Below are positions 22,311 through 32,761 of a DNA stretch of 64,000 bases, piece after piece; positions within the stretch are counted from its first letter, which is position 1, and each line of letters starts with the position of its first letter. Made by a program: the position numbers and the translations under genes. Below the pieces are notes generated by a model, which was not told the origin of the DNA, searched no databases, and was given only the letters and a program-made list of their open reading frames with translations. This DNA is from Cycas panzhihuaensis (taxonomy: Eukaryota; Cycadophyta): positions 104,477,741 to 104,541,740 of the forward strand of contig CM041465.1 of the NCBI GenBank assembly GCA_023213395.1, in the 5' to 3' direction.

Positions 22311-23475
22311 GTGCCACCGCTAGGCAACACTTCCTCGTGGAGAAGTGTTGTATAGGAGATCCTTCGACGAGATCCTGCTTCACTGTATCGCTCCTGACGA
22401 AGCGAACCAAATACTCTGTGAATGCCACCATAGCATTTGTGGAGGCCACTTTGGGGGCTAATTTATGGCCTAAAGGATCCTTTTCATGGGTTATTACTGG
22501 CTATCCTTTTTCAAGGATGCCCACACCTATACCCTTAGATGTCGGCGATGCCAAGAGCATGCCAATATCTCTCATGTGTCTTCCAAGGCTTTGCACCCTA
22601 TTGTATCTCCATGGCCCTTTTCTCAATGGGGCTTAGACCTCATTGGTGCTATATTGCCACCATCTTCCACACAACATAAATATATCTTAACCGCTACTAA
22701 ATACTTCACCAAATGGGAAGAGGCAATCCCCCTGTCCACTACGCCTGACAAGATGATAGCCACCTTCATCTACCAGCATATCATTTGTCGTTTTGGGATC
22801 CTAGACGTCCTAATTACGGATAATGGAACTTCCTTCTGTAATAAGGAAATGGACGAGCTTTGCAAGAAGTTTAAGATCTCGCATAAGACCTCAACCCCTT
22901 ATTACCCCCAGGCAAACGGGCAAGTTAAATCCTTCAACAAAATGCTCGTCAACATTCTAAAGAAGACCATTGCCCAATCTCAAAGAGGTTGGGACCTCCA
23001 ACTTCCTTCCGCCCTGTGGGCCTATTGCACTTCTATCTGCACGGCTACTGAGATGGCCCCATTCTCTTTAGTTTATGGAACTGAGGCGGTACTCCCACTG
23101 GAAGTGGAGATCCCCTCTTTACGGGTTTCCCTTTGAGGTCTCATTGACGAGGAGTCTATCCGCTAGGCTCATCTCCTAGACCTCGAAGCCTTGGATGAGA
23201 GGCGCTTAATGGCTTATCAAGCGAATATTGCTTCGAAAGCCTACCTACAAAGGACTCATGACAAACGTCTTTGTGCCTGTCCTTTATGCCCTGGGGACCA
23301 TGTCCTCAAGTTGGAATACCTTTACGATCGTCTGGCCAAATTTGGGCCCAAATAGGTAAGCCCCTTCATCGTTCTCAAAAGCCTCGACAATGGCGCATAT
23401 AGGATCGCTACCCTGGAAGGCTTGGAATTTAAGAAAGCGGTCAACGGGAAGTTCTTCAAGAAGTTCTACGCATGA
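22311..23475 (+). pseudogene. Tat-C integrase with catalytic Glu changed to Lys
   Basis: The zinc-finger residues (CHHSICGGHFGG, RCRRCQEH) are readable across a frameshift near 22370. The core has GLDLIGAI and ITDNGTSFCNKEMDELC, but NGQVKSFNKM where Tat-B and Tat-E have NGQVESF, so the third DDE acid is Lys (GAA to AAA). The C-terminal region AVLPLEVEIPSLRVSL is followed by TGA and TAG codons. It ends at TGA 23473-23475. It cannot catalyse strand transfer as written. Confidence 0.9.
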
Positions 23476-23520
23476 TCTTTCAGTTATCTCTTCGCCATGC
23501 TCCGAAATGATCCTAAACTA

Positions 23521-23577
23521 CCATCTTAAATTATTCCCATTTCTCCCAACCACGGGTATAATGGCAATTTAAGATGG
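23521..23577 (+). ncRNA. Conserved stem-loop after INT stop, Tat-C copy
   Basis: Perfect 12-bp arms CCATCTTAAATT (23521-23532) and AATTTAAGATGG (23566-23577) lie 45 bases after the INT stop. The inner CCATT/AATGG and CCC/GGG can stack above, leaving an AACCAC loop. Confidence 0.7.
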
Positions 23578-24119
23578 ATTCTCACTTTTCCTTCTGGTTC
23601 CTCTCATGGAACCCATATTCCCATTTCCTCTCGGGAACCTGTCATCTTCCTATTTGGGCATCCCCCAATCAGGACGATGCCTTGGAGTATCATTACTCTT
23701 TTCTTTTTCCTGTTGTTTCATTCGCATATTCTGTTATGCTCCTCCATGGACGTGCATATCACTCTATTTCTAACCTCACACCCCTCTATCACCTCTACTT
23801 ATGGTGGATGTGTGTGCTCCTGTTAGACATATAGCCATATATGGAAGGAAATACATACATATTATAATAAAATACTTACAACAAACATTTACAACTTACA
23901 AAATAAAGCATACATGCTATCTACCACATGATATATGCACCATCTCATGTTGAAATGGGGTTCCAACTACCCTATATATATATATACATCAAAAATAATA
24001 TGTTACATCATACATGTAGGAAGCTGGTATCCTTGCAGGGGGGTACAATCATATGAGCCTATATATGACCCCCTGGAGGCCCGTGCTTTCTCGTCAAAAT
24101 CAAATATACATTTCCTACA
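23578..24119. other. Tat-C spacer between stem-loop and PMD 3' end
   Basis: No gene seen. It contains a short TA run near 23973-23987 and a sequence shared with Tat-E (GGGTACAATCATATGAGCC near 24041), expected to be 3' untranslated sequence of the antisense gene. Confidence 0.55.
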
Positions 24120-24455
24120 CTACTGTTGCCCCACTCCTAGGGTACCATCTCCTGGCCTATGTGATCCCTCTCTTGGGGACCACATCCCTCCAAGGCTCCT
24201 CCTGGGCCTCTGTGAGCTACCTGCCTCACTCCCCTCAGTGCGTGGTTGTCTCGGGGTCATCGCCACTGTATGAGTGTATGTCCTACTCCTACTAGACCTC
24301 GATGCCATCTGGGCCACCAGCTGATCGTATCGAGCCTGGATACGATCCCTCTCTCCCTGGAGTCCCTCCTTTGTCACTCTGAGGTGCTCCTCCAGTACTA
24401 CTATCTGGACCCTGCTCTCTAGCCTCCACCTACTCCGCCTTGAGCCTCTAGGGCT
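24120..24455 (-). pseudogene. Tat-C antisense PMD gene remnant (exon 3 only)
   Basis: The minus strand gives ESRVQIVVLEEHLRVTKEG, a heptad-like helix, then ARYDQLVAQMASRSSRSRTY and a basic tail RQPRTEGSEAGSSQRPRRSL, ending ...GVGQQ and a stop at 24122-24120. The same C-terminus occurs in Tat-B, Tat-E and Tat-F. Exons 1 and 2, with the PMD domain and promoter, are deleted, so no product is expected. Confidence 0.8.
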
Positions 24456-24462
24456 CTGGTAT
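24453..24462. other. Deletion junction in Tat-C (PMD exon 3 fused to aRNH)
   Basis: GAGCCTCTAGGGCTCTGG belongs to PMD exon 3 and GTATCTTCCTGCCTGAGG to aRNH. In Tat-E these are about 2.9 kb apart (near 40770 and 37850). Short identity (CTGG) at the join suggests repair by microhomology. Confidence 0.75.
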
Positions 24463-24830
24463 CTTCCTGCCTGAGGCAACCAATAACAAAGCTGAGTACA
24501 TAGCGTTATTAAAGCCCTTATCGATGCTCTCTGTTTCCATTGCAGATTTATCATGTTGCTTTGCGATTCTCAGGTTGTGGTGTCCCATCTCACCCAAGTT
24601 TACCAGGTGCGATGCCCTCACTTAAGAACCCTCGCTTCTGCCGCTAGGTCTCTCTTGGCTTGTTTCTCATAAATCGATATTTAGCATATCCTTTGGGACC
24701 TCAATGCTGAGGCAGATAGGCTCATCCACCTCATCCTTGAGCGTCACCTCCCTCTTCTTAGCGATCGCCTTTGAGGCTCGCCTGGCCAGCCCGTGCCCAA
24801 GTCTCTGATCGCTTTTAATTCGATGTGCTT
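24460..24830 (+). pseudogene. Tat-C aRNH remnant (3' part)
   Basis: It reads LPEATNNKAEYIA, then after a frameshift LLCDSQVVVSHLTQVYQVRC and LNAEADRLIHLILERHLPLL. The Glu of AEY and the Asp residues of CDSQ and EAD, three of the four RNase HI catalytic acids, are present. The N-terminal FTDGGS strand is lost with the deletion. Confidence 0.82.
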
Positions 24831-25129
24831 GTTCAGTTTGCTAGATGCCCTCTTATCACCCGTTGCACTTCGGTAATGGGGGCATCCCCTTCATCTGCTC
24901 TATTCATTTGCAGGTCGATGCTTAGACGACGCATAGGCAGCCCTTACATTGTCCTCGTCTCCATCTCCCTTGTCCACGTATTCTGCCATAACACTCGTTG
25001 ATACCCTTAGTCCATATGCTGTTTATTATTACTTTTATATACATATATGCATGTGCTACTGATGTCTTTGGTTATCAGCATCTGCCATCACGTCACGCTT
25101 CTGAGCAGTGAGGCTCTGTTGCCAAGGCG
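24831..25129 (+). other. Tat-C 3' spacer and degenerate polypurine tract
   Basis: No gene. The last bases before the LTR are GTTGCCAAGGCG (25118-25129), where Tat-B and Tat-E have an uninterrupted AAGGGGGTAG. The polypurine tract primes plus-strand DNA synthesis, so this copy's tract looks damaged or variant. Confidence 0.6.
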
Positions 25130-27739
25130 TGTTTCACCATCGGAATAGACTCGAAACACATCGACCCAGGTATGTTCAGGTATACGTTCTCACTTCTCCC
25201 TACTTGTGCTTGATTGAGATTATTTAGCATAGACTACTTGACATATGCCTGCCTGCATGCATTGCTTCTATGCCTGATCATATTACATATGCTTACAGCA
25301 TACTATTAGCCTATGACGACTCACGATGGGGGCATTCCTCAGTGAATGCTACATCCCATATGGCGCGCGGCCACCCACATCGTCTCCACAACCTCTCGAG
25401 ATGCTTCAACCAGTCATGTTTGCCCATGTTACGATATTTTGCTCATGTTGCAGTCTCCTCCAAGTTTGATTAATTCCTTAGTTGAGACCACTGTTCTAGC
25501 TACTTACCCATCATCTGGGTATTTCCCCCAGTTGTTTCAGGTTTAATTTACCCTTAGCAACAACTCCGAAACCTTTATTTCTATTCCTTTTATCTTTTTT
25601 TTACTGTCAGTCTAGTGCCACTGTAAACTTAGCGGTACCACGGTCTTTGCCACGATACCACTAGGTTTACCACGATATGACTGTTTGAATTTCAAAAAAG
25701 AGAACCACGCGATAGTTTCTACTTTTTTTGCGGAACTACCATGTGGCACCTGCTCATTTGTATTGCCCTGACATCCTCAACATTCACCTACAGTGAACAG
25801 GGAATAAAGGGAGTTTTCCTCTTCATTTTGAAGATCTTTTGGTTCATTTTTATAAATTTTTACTTAATTTTCATAGAAAAACATACTCAACCTTCACAGA
25901 AATCTGCTACAAGGAATGATACATAGCTACAAGCTTGATTCTAGGGACCATTGCTGCCCCTATAGCTCCAAACAGTAGGCTTTACATCTTCTTGTAGGTG
26001 ACCAAGGCTTCAAGGAGGACTACTACCAAAAGCTCTCCAAAAAGACCAACTACCAAAGCCCCAAACTTATAAGGATATCTTCACACTTCTCTCCTTTCTA
26101 AAACTTGCCACTATTATCCACCAAATGCTAGTTATCTCTGCTGTTTTTAATAGTAAATTCATACTTGGTTCTTCCACACCAAGGTACTCTCTACATCTAC
26201 TTTGCAATTTGTGTTGTTTCTTCATGTTTTGGTGAATAAACTTTTAGTTTGTATACCTTCATGTTATTGTACTTAATTAGCATTACTTCCTTATTTTTTT
26301 TGAAATATTATTGCTTCTCCCAATCATCCCAACCAACCCATTCTTAGGTGGCTGTTGCAAAGGGACAACACAAAGAGGATTTGAGGGAGGAAGGTAGGGT
26401 TCCGTCCCCCTTGCTATCCTTCTTCCTAAGGGTTCCGTCCCTTGTTCTCTTTCCCTTTGCCTTTAATGCCTTCCTAGGAATCAGGTTAAGGGGGTTTGGG
26501 AATCTAATTTCGGAGCTAAACCAGCGTTGGCAACCTATTGCCACATTGGTTCTAGGAATTCTATCCATCAGTTTTGGGCCCTGCATAAGCCCCAAACCCT
26601 TTCCTTGCCAGTTAATAGTTTGCCATTCACCCAACCCAATGATTTGCTATTCGTAGCATCTCATTCCTTGGGTGTTTGTATACCTCCCCATTACCTTCTT
26701 CTTTCTCACTATTTGCTACCCCGTGACCTTGTTGTAAGTCTATTTCCCCTTCCCAAGTTGAGTAGAGATTCCTTGTGGGTGAGTTAGCCATTCAGAGGCT
26801 ATACTCTTCTCTTTTGGATGTCACTTGTGGTATATACTTACTGGAGATTTTGTTACATATTGTTGCTTTACATTATTACATGTTGATACTTAGCTTAGTT
26901 TTATGTAGTTCCATTTAAGTTTAGCATCTATACTCGGTCTACTTTATGGCCCCTCTTCTGAGAGGGAGGTACTCACTTAGCTTGCTTGAAGGATCTTGCA
27001 TTGGTGGAGCTGCACATGGAACGAAACCCATTACAGGTTAGTTCTATATTTAGTACATTTCTTGTTATTTCACATTTTTGCTTCTTTTCCGCTTTCTATT
27101 TTTGCATGTTTAAGGGGAGGTAAGTTAGCCCCTCTTCAGTTATTTGCGGCAACTATCGTCGACCAGCATCGCATGCGCAATGAGCAGAGTAGGAAGGAGT
27201 GGGAACTAAAGGGACGAGCAGCACTCCACTCGTACGCCGGATCCAGGTACTCTTCTTATCCCTATATCTCTTCTTTATGCTATTATCTTTTATGCATATG
27301 CTTGTATAGTTAGGAATGTATAAAGAATTGAAAGGGAAAAAGGAATGTATGTTTGCTTTACATTATTTTATCTATCGGTTAGCTTAGCATAGTTAGATCA
27401 TTTACTTTGTGTTAGATCTACCCGTGTTTTATCCCCTTTTTTTAGCCTACACCTAGATGCTACTTTACCTGCCTTTCTGTTTTTGCGTTGCATTCTCATC
27501 TCTTTAAGAAGACATAACGCGCCAAGTCCTTTCCTCCTCTTCCTGGCCATTGAAGGGGTAGGAAGGCCTTGCTTTGAATGGCTACTTGGAAGCAACCAGG
27601 CACCTCTGCAGTTCTGAATCCACACTCTAGCACACGGACGCCTTGTGAGGTGAAGTCCTTGCTGTTTAGTTTAATTTAGCTTTGCCCATTTCATTCCTTT
27701 TGCTAGACATAGGGACACCACTCCGCGGCAAGCATTTCA
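25130..27739 (+). repeat. 3' LTR of Tat-C (2610 bp)
   Basis: It starts TGTTTCACCATCGGAATAG and ends GCAAGCATTTCA. It parallels 14019-16634 throughout, but its first 20 bases differ from those of the 5' LTR. The palindrome region reads GTAAACTTAG...CTAGGTTTAC at 25623-25670. It is followed by ACAGC, the right target duplicate. Confidence 0.93.
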
Positions 27740-28018
27740 ACAGCTATTAATGAGGCCCTTACCATTGCACTCTACTTCTACCATAGACCTATCATCCTCC
27801 TTTGTGACTCTCAGATTGTGGTGTCCCAACTCACCCAGGTTTACCAGGTGTGATGCCCACGTCTAAGAGCCCTTGCCTCGACTGCTAGGTCCTTGTTGAC
27901 TTATTTTTCATCTGTCGACATCCACCATATCCCTCGGGCTCTCAACACTGAGGTGAAAAACTTAGTTTGTCTCATCCTTAAGCGTTGTCTTCCTCTCCTT
28001 AGTGATTCACCTTGAAAG
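27740..28018 (+). pseudogene. Tat-B aRNH, 3' half
   Basis: It continues AINEALTIALYFYHRPIILL, CDSQIVVSQLTQVYQV, then a TGA, and FSSVDIHHIPRALNTEVKNL. The third catalytic Asp (CDSQ) is kept. The fourth, in AEAD of the relatives, is changed (TEVK). Joined with 13858-14018 it matches Tat-E aRNH along its length. Confidence 0.85.
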
Positions 28019-28513
28019 ACTTGTCAGGTTACCCATGTACCCAAGTCTTGGGTCATCTTGCACTTCACATCGCGATACATTCGTATCTCTGAAAGCCAGC
28101 CACTAATAAGGTTAAACTATGGCGACCACCAAGTTTATTTTCTTCACTCTACTCTTAGCATCGTAGCACATAATTCTTGTTATTCTTAATTTGTGTCTAT
28201 ACATAGCTCTTTATTCACGACATCTCTTTAATCTTATATGTGGTCCTCATCACGTTTCTATTCTACTCTTATGATGGGGGCATCCCCCTCATCTGCTATC
28301 TTTATCTATTATCTATACGGTGACACACAAGCAGCCCCTATGTTGTTTCGCCCTTGCCTCTACACCCACACATTCTGCCATGACACTCATCGTCGCCCTT
28401 GGCTTGCACCTTTGTTATGATTATTTGTATATATGTACTACTAACATTGTGTTTCCAGTATTCACTGTTGCATTACGCCCCTAAGTTGTGAGGCTCTATT
28501 GCTAAGGGGGTAG
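28019..28513 (+). other. Tat-B 3' spacer and polypurine tract
   Basis: A conserved block GGTTAAACTATGGCGACCA (near 28110), also in Tat-D and Tat-F, has no recognisable product. The last 12 bases, CTAAGGGGGTAG (28502-28513), are the plus-strand primer tract directly before the LTR. Confidence 0.7.
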
Positions 28514-31500
28514 TGTTTCCCGGCTACCGAGAATGGGTTCTTGGCAAGTTGACTCAGGTAAGTATAGGTATGTTTCTAGCCCTTACCTTTATTACTTCTA
28601 TAGAAAGGTAAGCAGAAGCATCATTTTACTGCATGGCTAACTCACGCATTTGAGTGATCACTTTATATTTGTTTCTTGATCATATTGCCTGATACTCTTT
28701 CAGCCTTTTATGATCAATAGGACATGCATCCCCATGGCACTCCATAACCCTCCTATGCATCTCCATGTTATTCTAAGCATCACTAGGCCTGTATGATCCG
28801 TCACACCCCCCTTACCACATCGCAGCCCTTAACACCCCACTAAAGGTGATTGGCACATCTTTATTCTAATTATCAATTTCTTGGGAATCCCACCGCTCTG
28901 GTACCCCATCTGGTTTAGGTTATCCTCTTCATATAACTATCCCCAATGACCTAGACAGAGGGTCGACCCATCCTAGGCCTAGGGTACCATCTTTTAGGGC
29001 TCCCAAGCATGCCCTTTTTGCCCTATTCTGTCTTTGGCACTGCACCATAGCAAATGTCGCGGTACCACAATAAACTTTACGGTAACGTGAAGTTTTTCAC
29101 GGGTAACTACCACTTAATATTTTTTTAAATCTGCCATGGTAAATTTCATTTTTTTTGTGAAATTGCCACGTAGCTTCAACTCCCCCTGGGTCCTACCCTA
29201 ATCCTAATCATCCACTCAACCTAGGGTTAGGTATAAAGCTTGAAAGAACCTCATTTTCCTCCTCTTTTTCCACCTACTCTCCTCTCTTCTCCTTCTATCA
29301 CAGGCAGTTTTCTATAGGAATGCCATGCAATACCTGAGTTCCCTGTGGTCTAGCCTGAGATCTTCCCTCTTCATCTTGGATTCATGGTAGCAGGCTCGCC
29401 AATAAATGTCTGCAAGCAAGGATTCACTCCAAGTTTTTCCTCCATGCCCTTTTAACAAGTTTCAGCAAGTTTATTTATAGGTTGCATCATTCTCCCAATG
29501 ATCCACCTGTAAGGACCTTAGATCTATTATTTCCTATTGTATTCAAGGGCAGACCTATCTCCAACTCAGTCTAATAGGTATTATCTCATTTTTTCTCTAT
29601 TTCTTTCCTTTATACTATCTTATAAGAGGTTAGATCGTTAAGAATATCTTTCCTTTTTTCCATTTTCCAGTGCATGTAGGAGGCATATGCTTTGTTTCCT
29701 TCTTTTCTGCCCACATCATCTTCCTGCTCTCTCCTAGTTTTTTCCAAGGAGGCTACAGGAGAGGATCCAAAAGAGTGAGAGAAAGGATCCAAGGTGGGTT
29801 CCGTACCTAACTAGGCTTACTCCTCAAGGGCAACCCCCTTCTCCTCTTTCCTCTCTTCCACTCGTGCCTTTCTTGAGCTACCAAGGAGTCTCCGAAAATA
29901 GGTTAGTGCTAGATATCAGCATATAAAACTCTTTGCTACACTATTTCCAGGCCTAAGCACCTCTCTTGGGTAATTTTTCCAGCCCCAAATAGTGTCTCTT
30001 ATCCACCTTAGGTCTTGTCTTGGCTAACGTTGTAATTTGTTGTACGTAGAAACACTTACAATATAGGCAACATTTGTAAACCTCATGTTGTTTGTTTCTC
30101 CTATTATTTACTACCATTAGGCTATCCCAACCTATTGTTTCATGTGCCTAAGGGCAGCATGGAGCTGTGCTTGTTGGAGGGTTAGCCATTCTGAGGTTAA
30201 CCTCCAGTATCCCTTACCTTGTGTCGTTGGCTTTAGAGAGATTTAGAGTTGTCCTTTAGTTGGAAGTTCACTTAACTTAAATTGCTTTAACTTATATTCT
30301 TAGCATTTTATAGCTATATGTATACATATATTTGCTTGGCATTCTAGCAGCCCTTGGAAAAGGGCAGAAAACCTTTATGATTGCAGGTTTATCATGCCAT
30401 ATGTGAAGAAGGACAAACCACTACAATCTGGGTACATTCTATGCTTTTCTTTTCCTTGGTTATTTTTTAGCTTTAGGCATAGTTCCTCTTCCTTGTTTTT
30501 TTGCTTTCTCCTTTTTTGCTTTGGAGAAGGTAAGGAAGCCCCTATGTTACCTGTGTGTTAGGGGAAGGAAAAAAAGAAGTAGGTGTGGCACAAGACAGGA
30601 ACTTCATTTCAGCCATATTAATTCTCTAGGTACGCCACCTCCCTTTTGTAGACCTTTTCTCTACTTTGCTCTTAAGTTTATATTTTTGCATGAAAAGAAC
30701 ATAAAGGGAAAAGATGAAAAGGAACCAACTTATATCATTCATTTGCACATTAGTTTGCACTTTAGGAAAGAGCATTCGATAGGAGATATCCCCTTTCCTC
30801 TTTCCATTTAATTGCATATAACCCCTAGGGTTTACATTATTGCCATACATTTTGTGTAATAGATTGGTTTATCTTTTTTCTTTCCCTTTTCCTTGCTTAA
30901 AGTGAAATGAGAGCGAGGATTTATATTTGAGAGAAAACGAGAGAAAAAAGTATATGTATTATATTTTATACATATATGCTTCATTTACCTCTTATTTGCA
31001 TGCATAAACAATTAGTCACCGTTTTACTATTGCACATAGGAGGTAGACTCCCTCGCACATAGGGTGGTGGGAACTTCTTCCGCCACCATTCTTTATTCCT
31101 CTAACACTCCCTTTAGGTGGGTTAGTTTAAGGAGAACTCATCCCCTAAGACTTCCTCCTTTAACCCCATCATACCTACACCAACTTAATAACCTTGTCAC
31201 TCCCTCCTTTGGGTTGGTTTCGTCCGTAAGGTGGTTGCCCAACACCACCCTTATGAACGGATACCTCCTGCCACTCACCTACATACATCCCATATACATC
31301 CCTTCACCTTCCATAAGGATCTGCTTCTTTATTGGGTCTTGCCTTCTCTTTCTGGCCATCCAAGGGTGGGAAGACCTCTATTTCAAGGTCACTCAGGCAA
31401 CCAAGGATATCCTTCGCTTGCACTATCCAAAACCAAAGCTAAGTTACCTAGAGGAAGTTGTGCGCCATTTGTGGGTCCCAAACCTATGTTCCAATGTACG

Positions 31501-31617
31501 GACACCCTGTGTGGGTGCTTCCTTTCACTTGTTGGATTGACCCATTCACTTAGGAGCCTTTTGTTAATAGTCCTAATCCTAACTAGGTGTAGTTACCATC
31601 CCATAGATGCGATTCCA
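28514..31617 (+). repeat. 3' LTR of Tat-B (3104 bp)
   Basis: It begins TGTTTCCCGGCTACCGAG and ends GATGCGATTCCA; the end matches the Tat-A and Tat-F LTR ends. A clear TATA box TATAAAG lies at 29232-29238, with a degenerate palindrome (GCGGTACCAC) near 29064 upstream. It is longer than the Tat-A and Tat-F LTRs by about 340-380 bp; I could not localise the extra sequence. Confidence 0.88.
29232..29238 (+). promoter_or_regulatory. LTR TATA box, Tat-B
   Basis: GGTATAAAGC sits about 720 bp into the LTR. The aligned site is GGTATAAG in Tat-A and GCATAAATC in Tat-F. It would set the U3/R boundary about 30 bp downstream. Confidence 0.5.
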
Positions 31618-31961
31618 CGGTCCTCCCATTAGAAGTTGAAATCCCATCCTTGCGAGTTTCCCTTTAGGGTCTTGTTGACAGGGATTCCTTCTGCCAAGCC
31701 CGTCTCCTAGATCTTGAATCCCTAGACAAAAAATACTTGATTCTCTACCAAGCAAATCTTGCCTCTAAAGCCAAGGCACGAAGGATGTATGACAAATGCC
31801 TTTGCCCCTACCCTTTGCATCCTAGGGACCATGTCCTCAAGTGGAATATCTCCATGATTGCTTGTCTAAATTTGGACCTAATGGGTTGGTCCTTTCATCA
31901 TTCTTGAAAGCCTCGATAATGGCACATCAATGGTAAGTTCCTAAAAAAATTCTATGTATGA
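31618..31961 (+). pseudogene. Tat-D integrase C-terminal fragment
   Basis: It reads VLPLEVEIPSLRVSL, then a TAG, ARLLDLESLDKKYLILYQAN and a C-terminal KFLKKFYV with TGA at 31959-31961. A deletion in the tail shortens it relative to Tat-E. The catalytic core lies left of the window, displaced by Tat-B and what is inside it. Confidence 0.85.
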
Positions 31962-32030
31962 CCTGTCCCTAGCCCTGTATAGGCTTGCCACACTGCTTCT
32001 CTCTTCTTTCTCTAAAATGAGCCTAAACTA

Positions 32031-32087
32031 CCACTCTAAGTGCATCCTTATTCCCCTAACCATAATTGGGGTGGCAGCTTAGAGTGG
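32031..32087 (+). ncRNA. Conserved stem-loop after INT stop, Tat-D copy
   Basis: Perfect 10-bp arms CCACTCTAAG and CTTAGAGTGG follow the conserved GAGCCTAAACTA. The interior CCCC/GGGG pairing encloses an AACCAT-containing loop. Confidence 0.68.
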
Positions 32088-32761
32088 ATTTCCTATCTTT
32101 GCAGTTCCTACCTACAACATCTTTTGTTTCTATCCTATGGAAAACCTTTTTTCCTAATTGGATGTGTGGGTTTCCATCACTCCTGAGCTCAGAAACACAG
32201 CTCAACTAGGGCTGCATGTTCGAGTACCTATACTCTTTCTTCATCATTGCTTCTTTTGCATACCCACTATGCTTCTTCGATGGACTTGTGTGACCCCCTA
32301 CCTCTTAGCCTCACACATACCTATCACCTACGCTCATGGTGGTCGTGTGTGACTACTATGAGTATAGCCCTATATGAAAGGAAGTGTGGGCATCACCTAA
32401 AGAATCTAATAATAAAACCCATATAACAATCAATTGAAATCATCATGATCTATAGCCCCTCGTGCACCTGTGCACCTGTATCCACATACACATAAGCATA
32501 TAAACACATAAACATATAAACAACAAATGTCACATCACAAAACCATCATAGCACCATCATCATGGACTAAATGGGGTGCCAATGGGCCCCCATCTATATA
32601 CATAATGAATCATATTGTACAAAATAATATAGTACATCATCCTAGGGAAGTTGGAATCCTTATAGGGAGGAGTACAATCATGTGATAGCATATGGTAACT
32701 CCCTAGAGGTCTAATTATTTCTCAATCAAAACTGATCATGCCCTACTCCTTGGCACCCCTA
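32088..32761. other. Tat-D spacer between stem-loop and PMD 3' end
   Basis: AT-rich, no gene seen. It shares GGGAGGAGTACAATCATGTG (near 32664) with Tat-B. Confidence 0.55.

Larger units (their letters stand above)
14019..27739 (+). mobile_element. Tat-C: complete Tat-lineage retrotransposon (13721 bp) with internal deletion
   Basis: Two LTRs of 2616 and 2610 bp bound gag, PR, RT, RNase H, INT, the stem-loop, a truncated antisense PMD gene and a truncated aRNH. TG...CA ends, PBS and TSD are all visible. Compared with Tat-E it lacks about 2.7-2.9 kb between PMD exon 3 and mid-aRNH. Numerous stops mean it is not autonomous. Confidence 0.95.
27740..31617 (+). mobile_element. Tat-B, right fragment (end of aRNH to 3' LTR)
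   Basis: It resumes the aRNH reading exactly where 14018 stopped, then spacer, PPT and a 3.1-kb 3' LTR ending at 31617. The LTR end abuts integrase codons of Tat-D, so Tat-B itself is an insertion in Tat-D. Confidence 0.9.

Noticed and set aside
28514-31617. Two separate solo LTRs instead of one 3.1-kb LTR
   Set aside because: Start and end match a single LTR of the A/F subfamily, a PPT precedes it and host INT codons follow it. Extra length is more simply an internal insertion or expansion.
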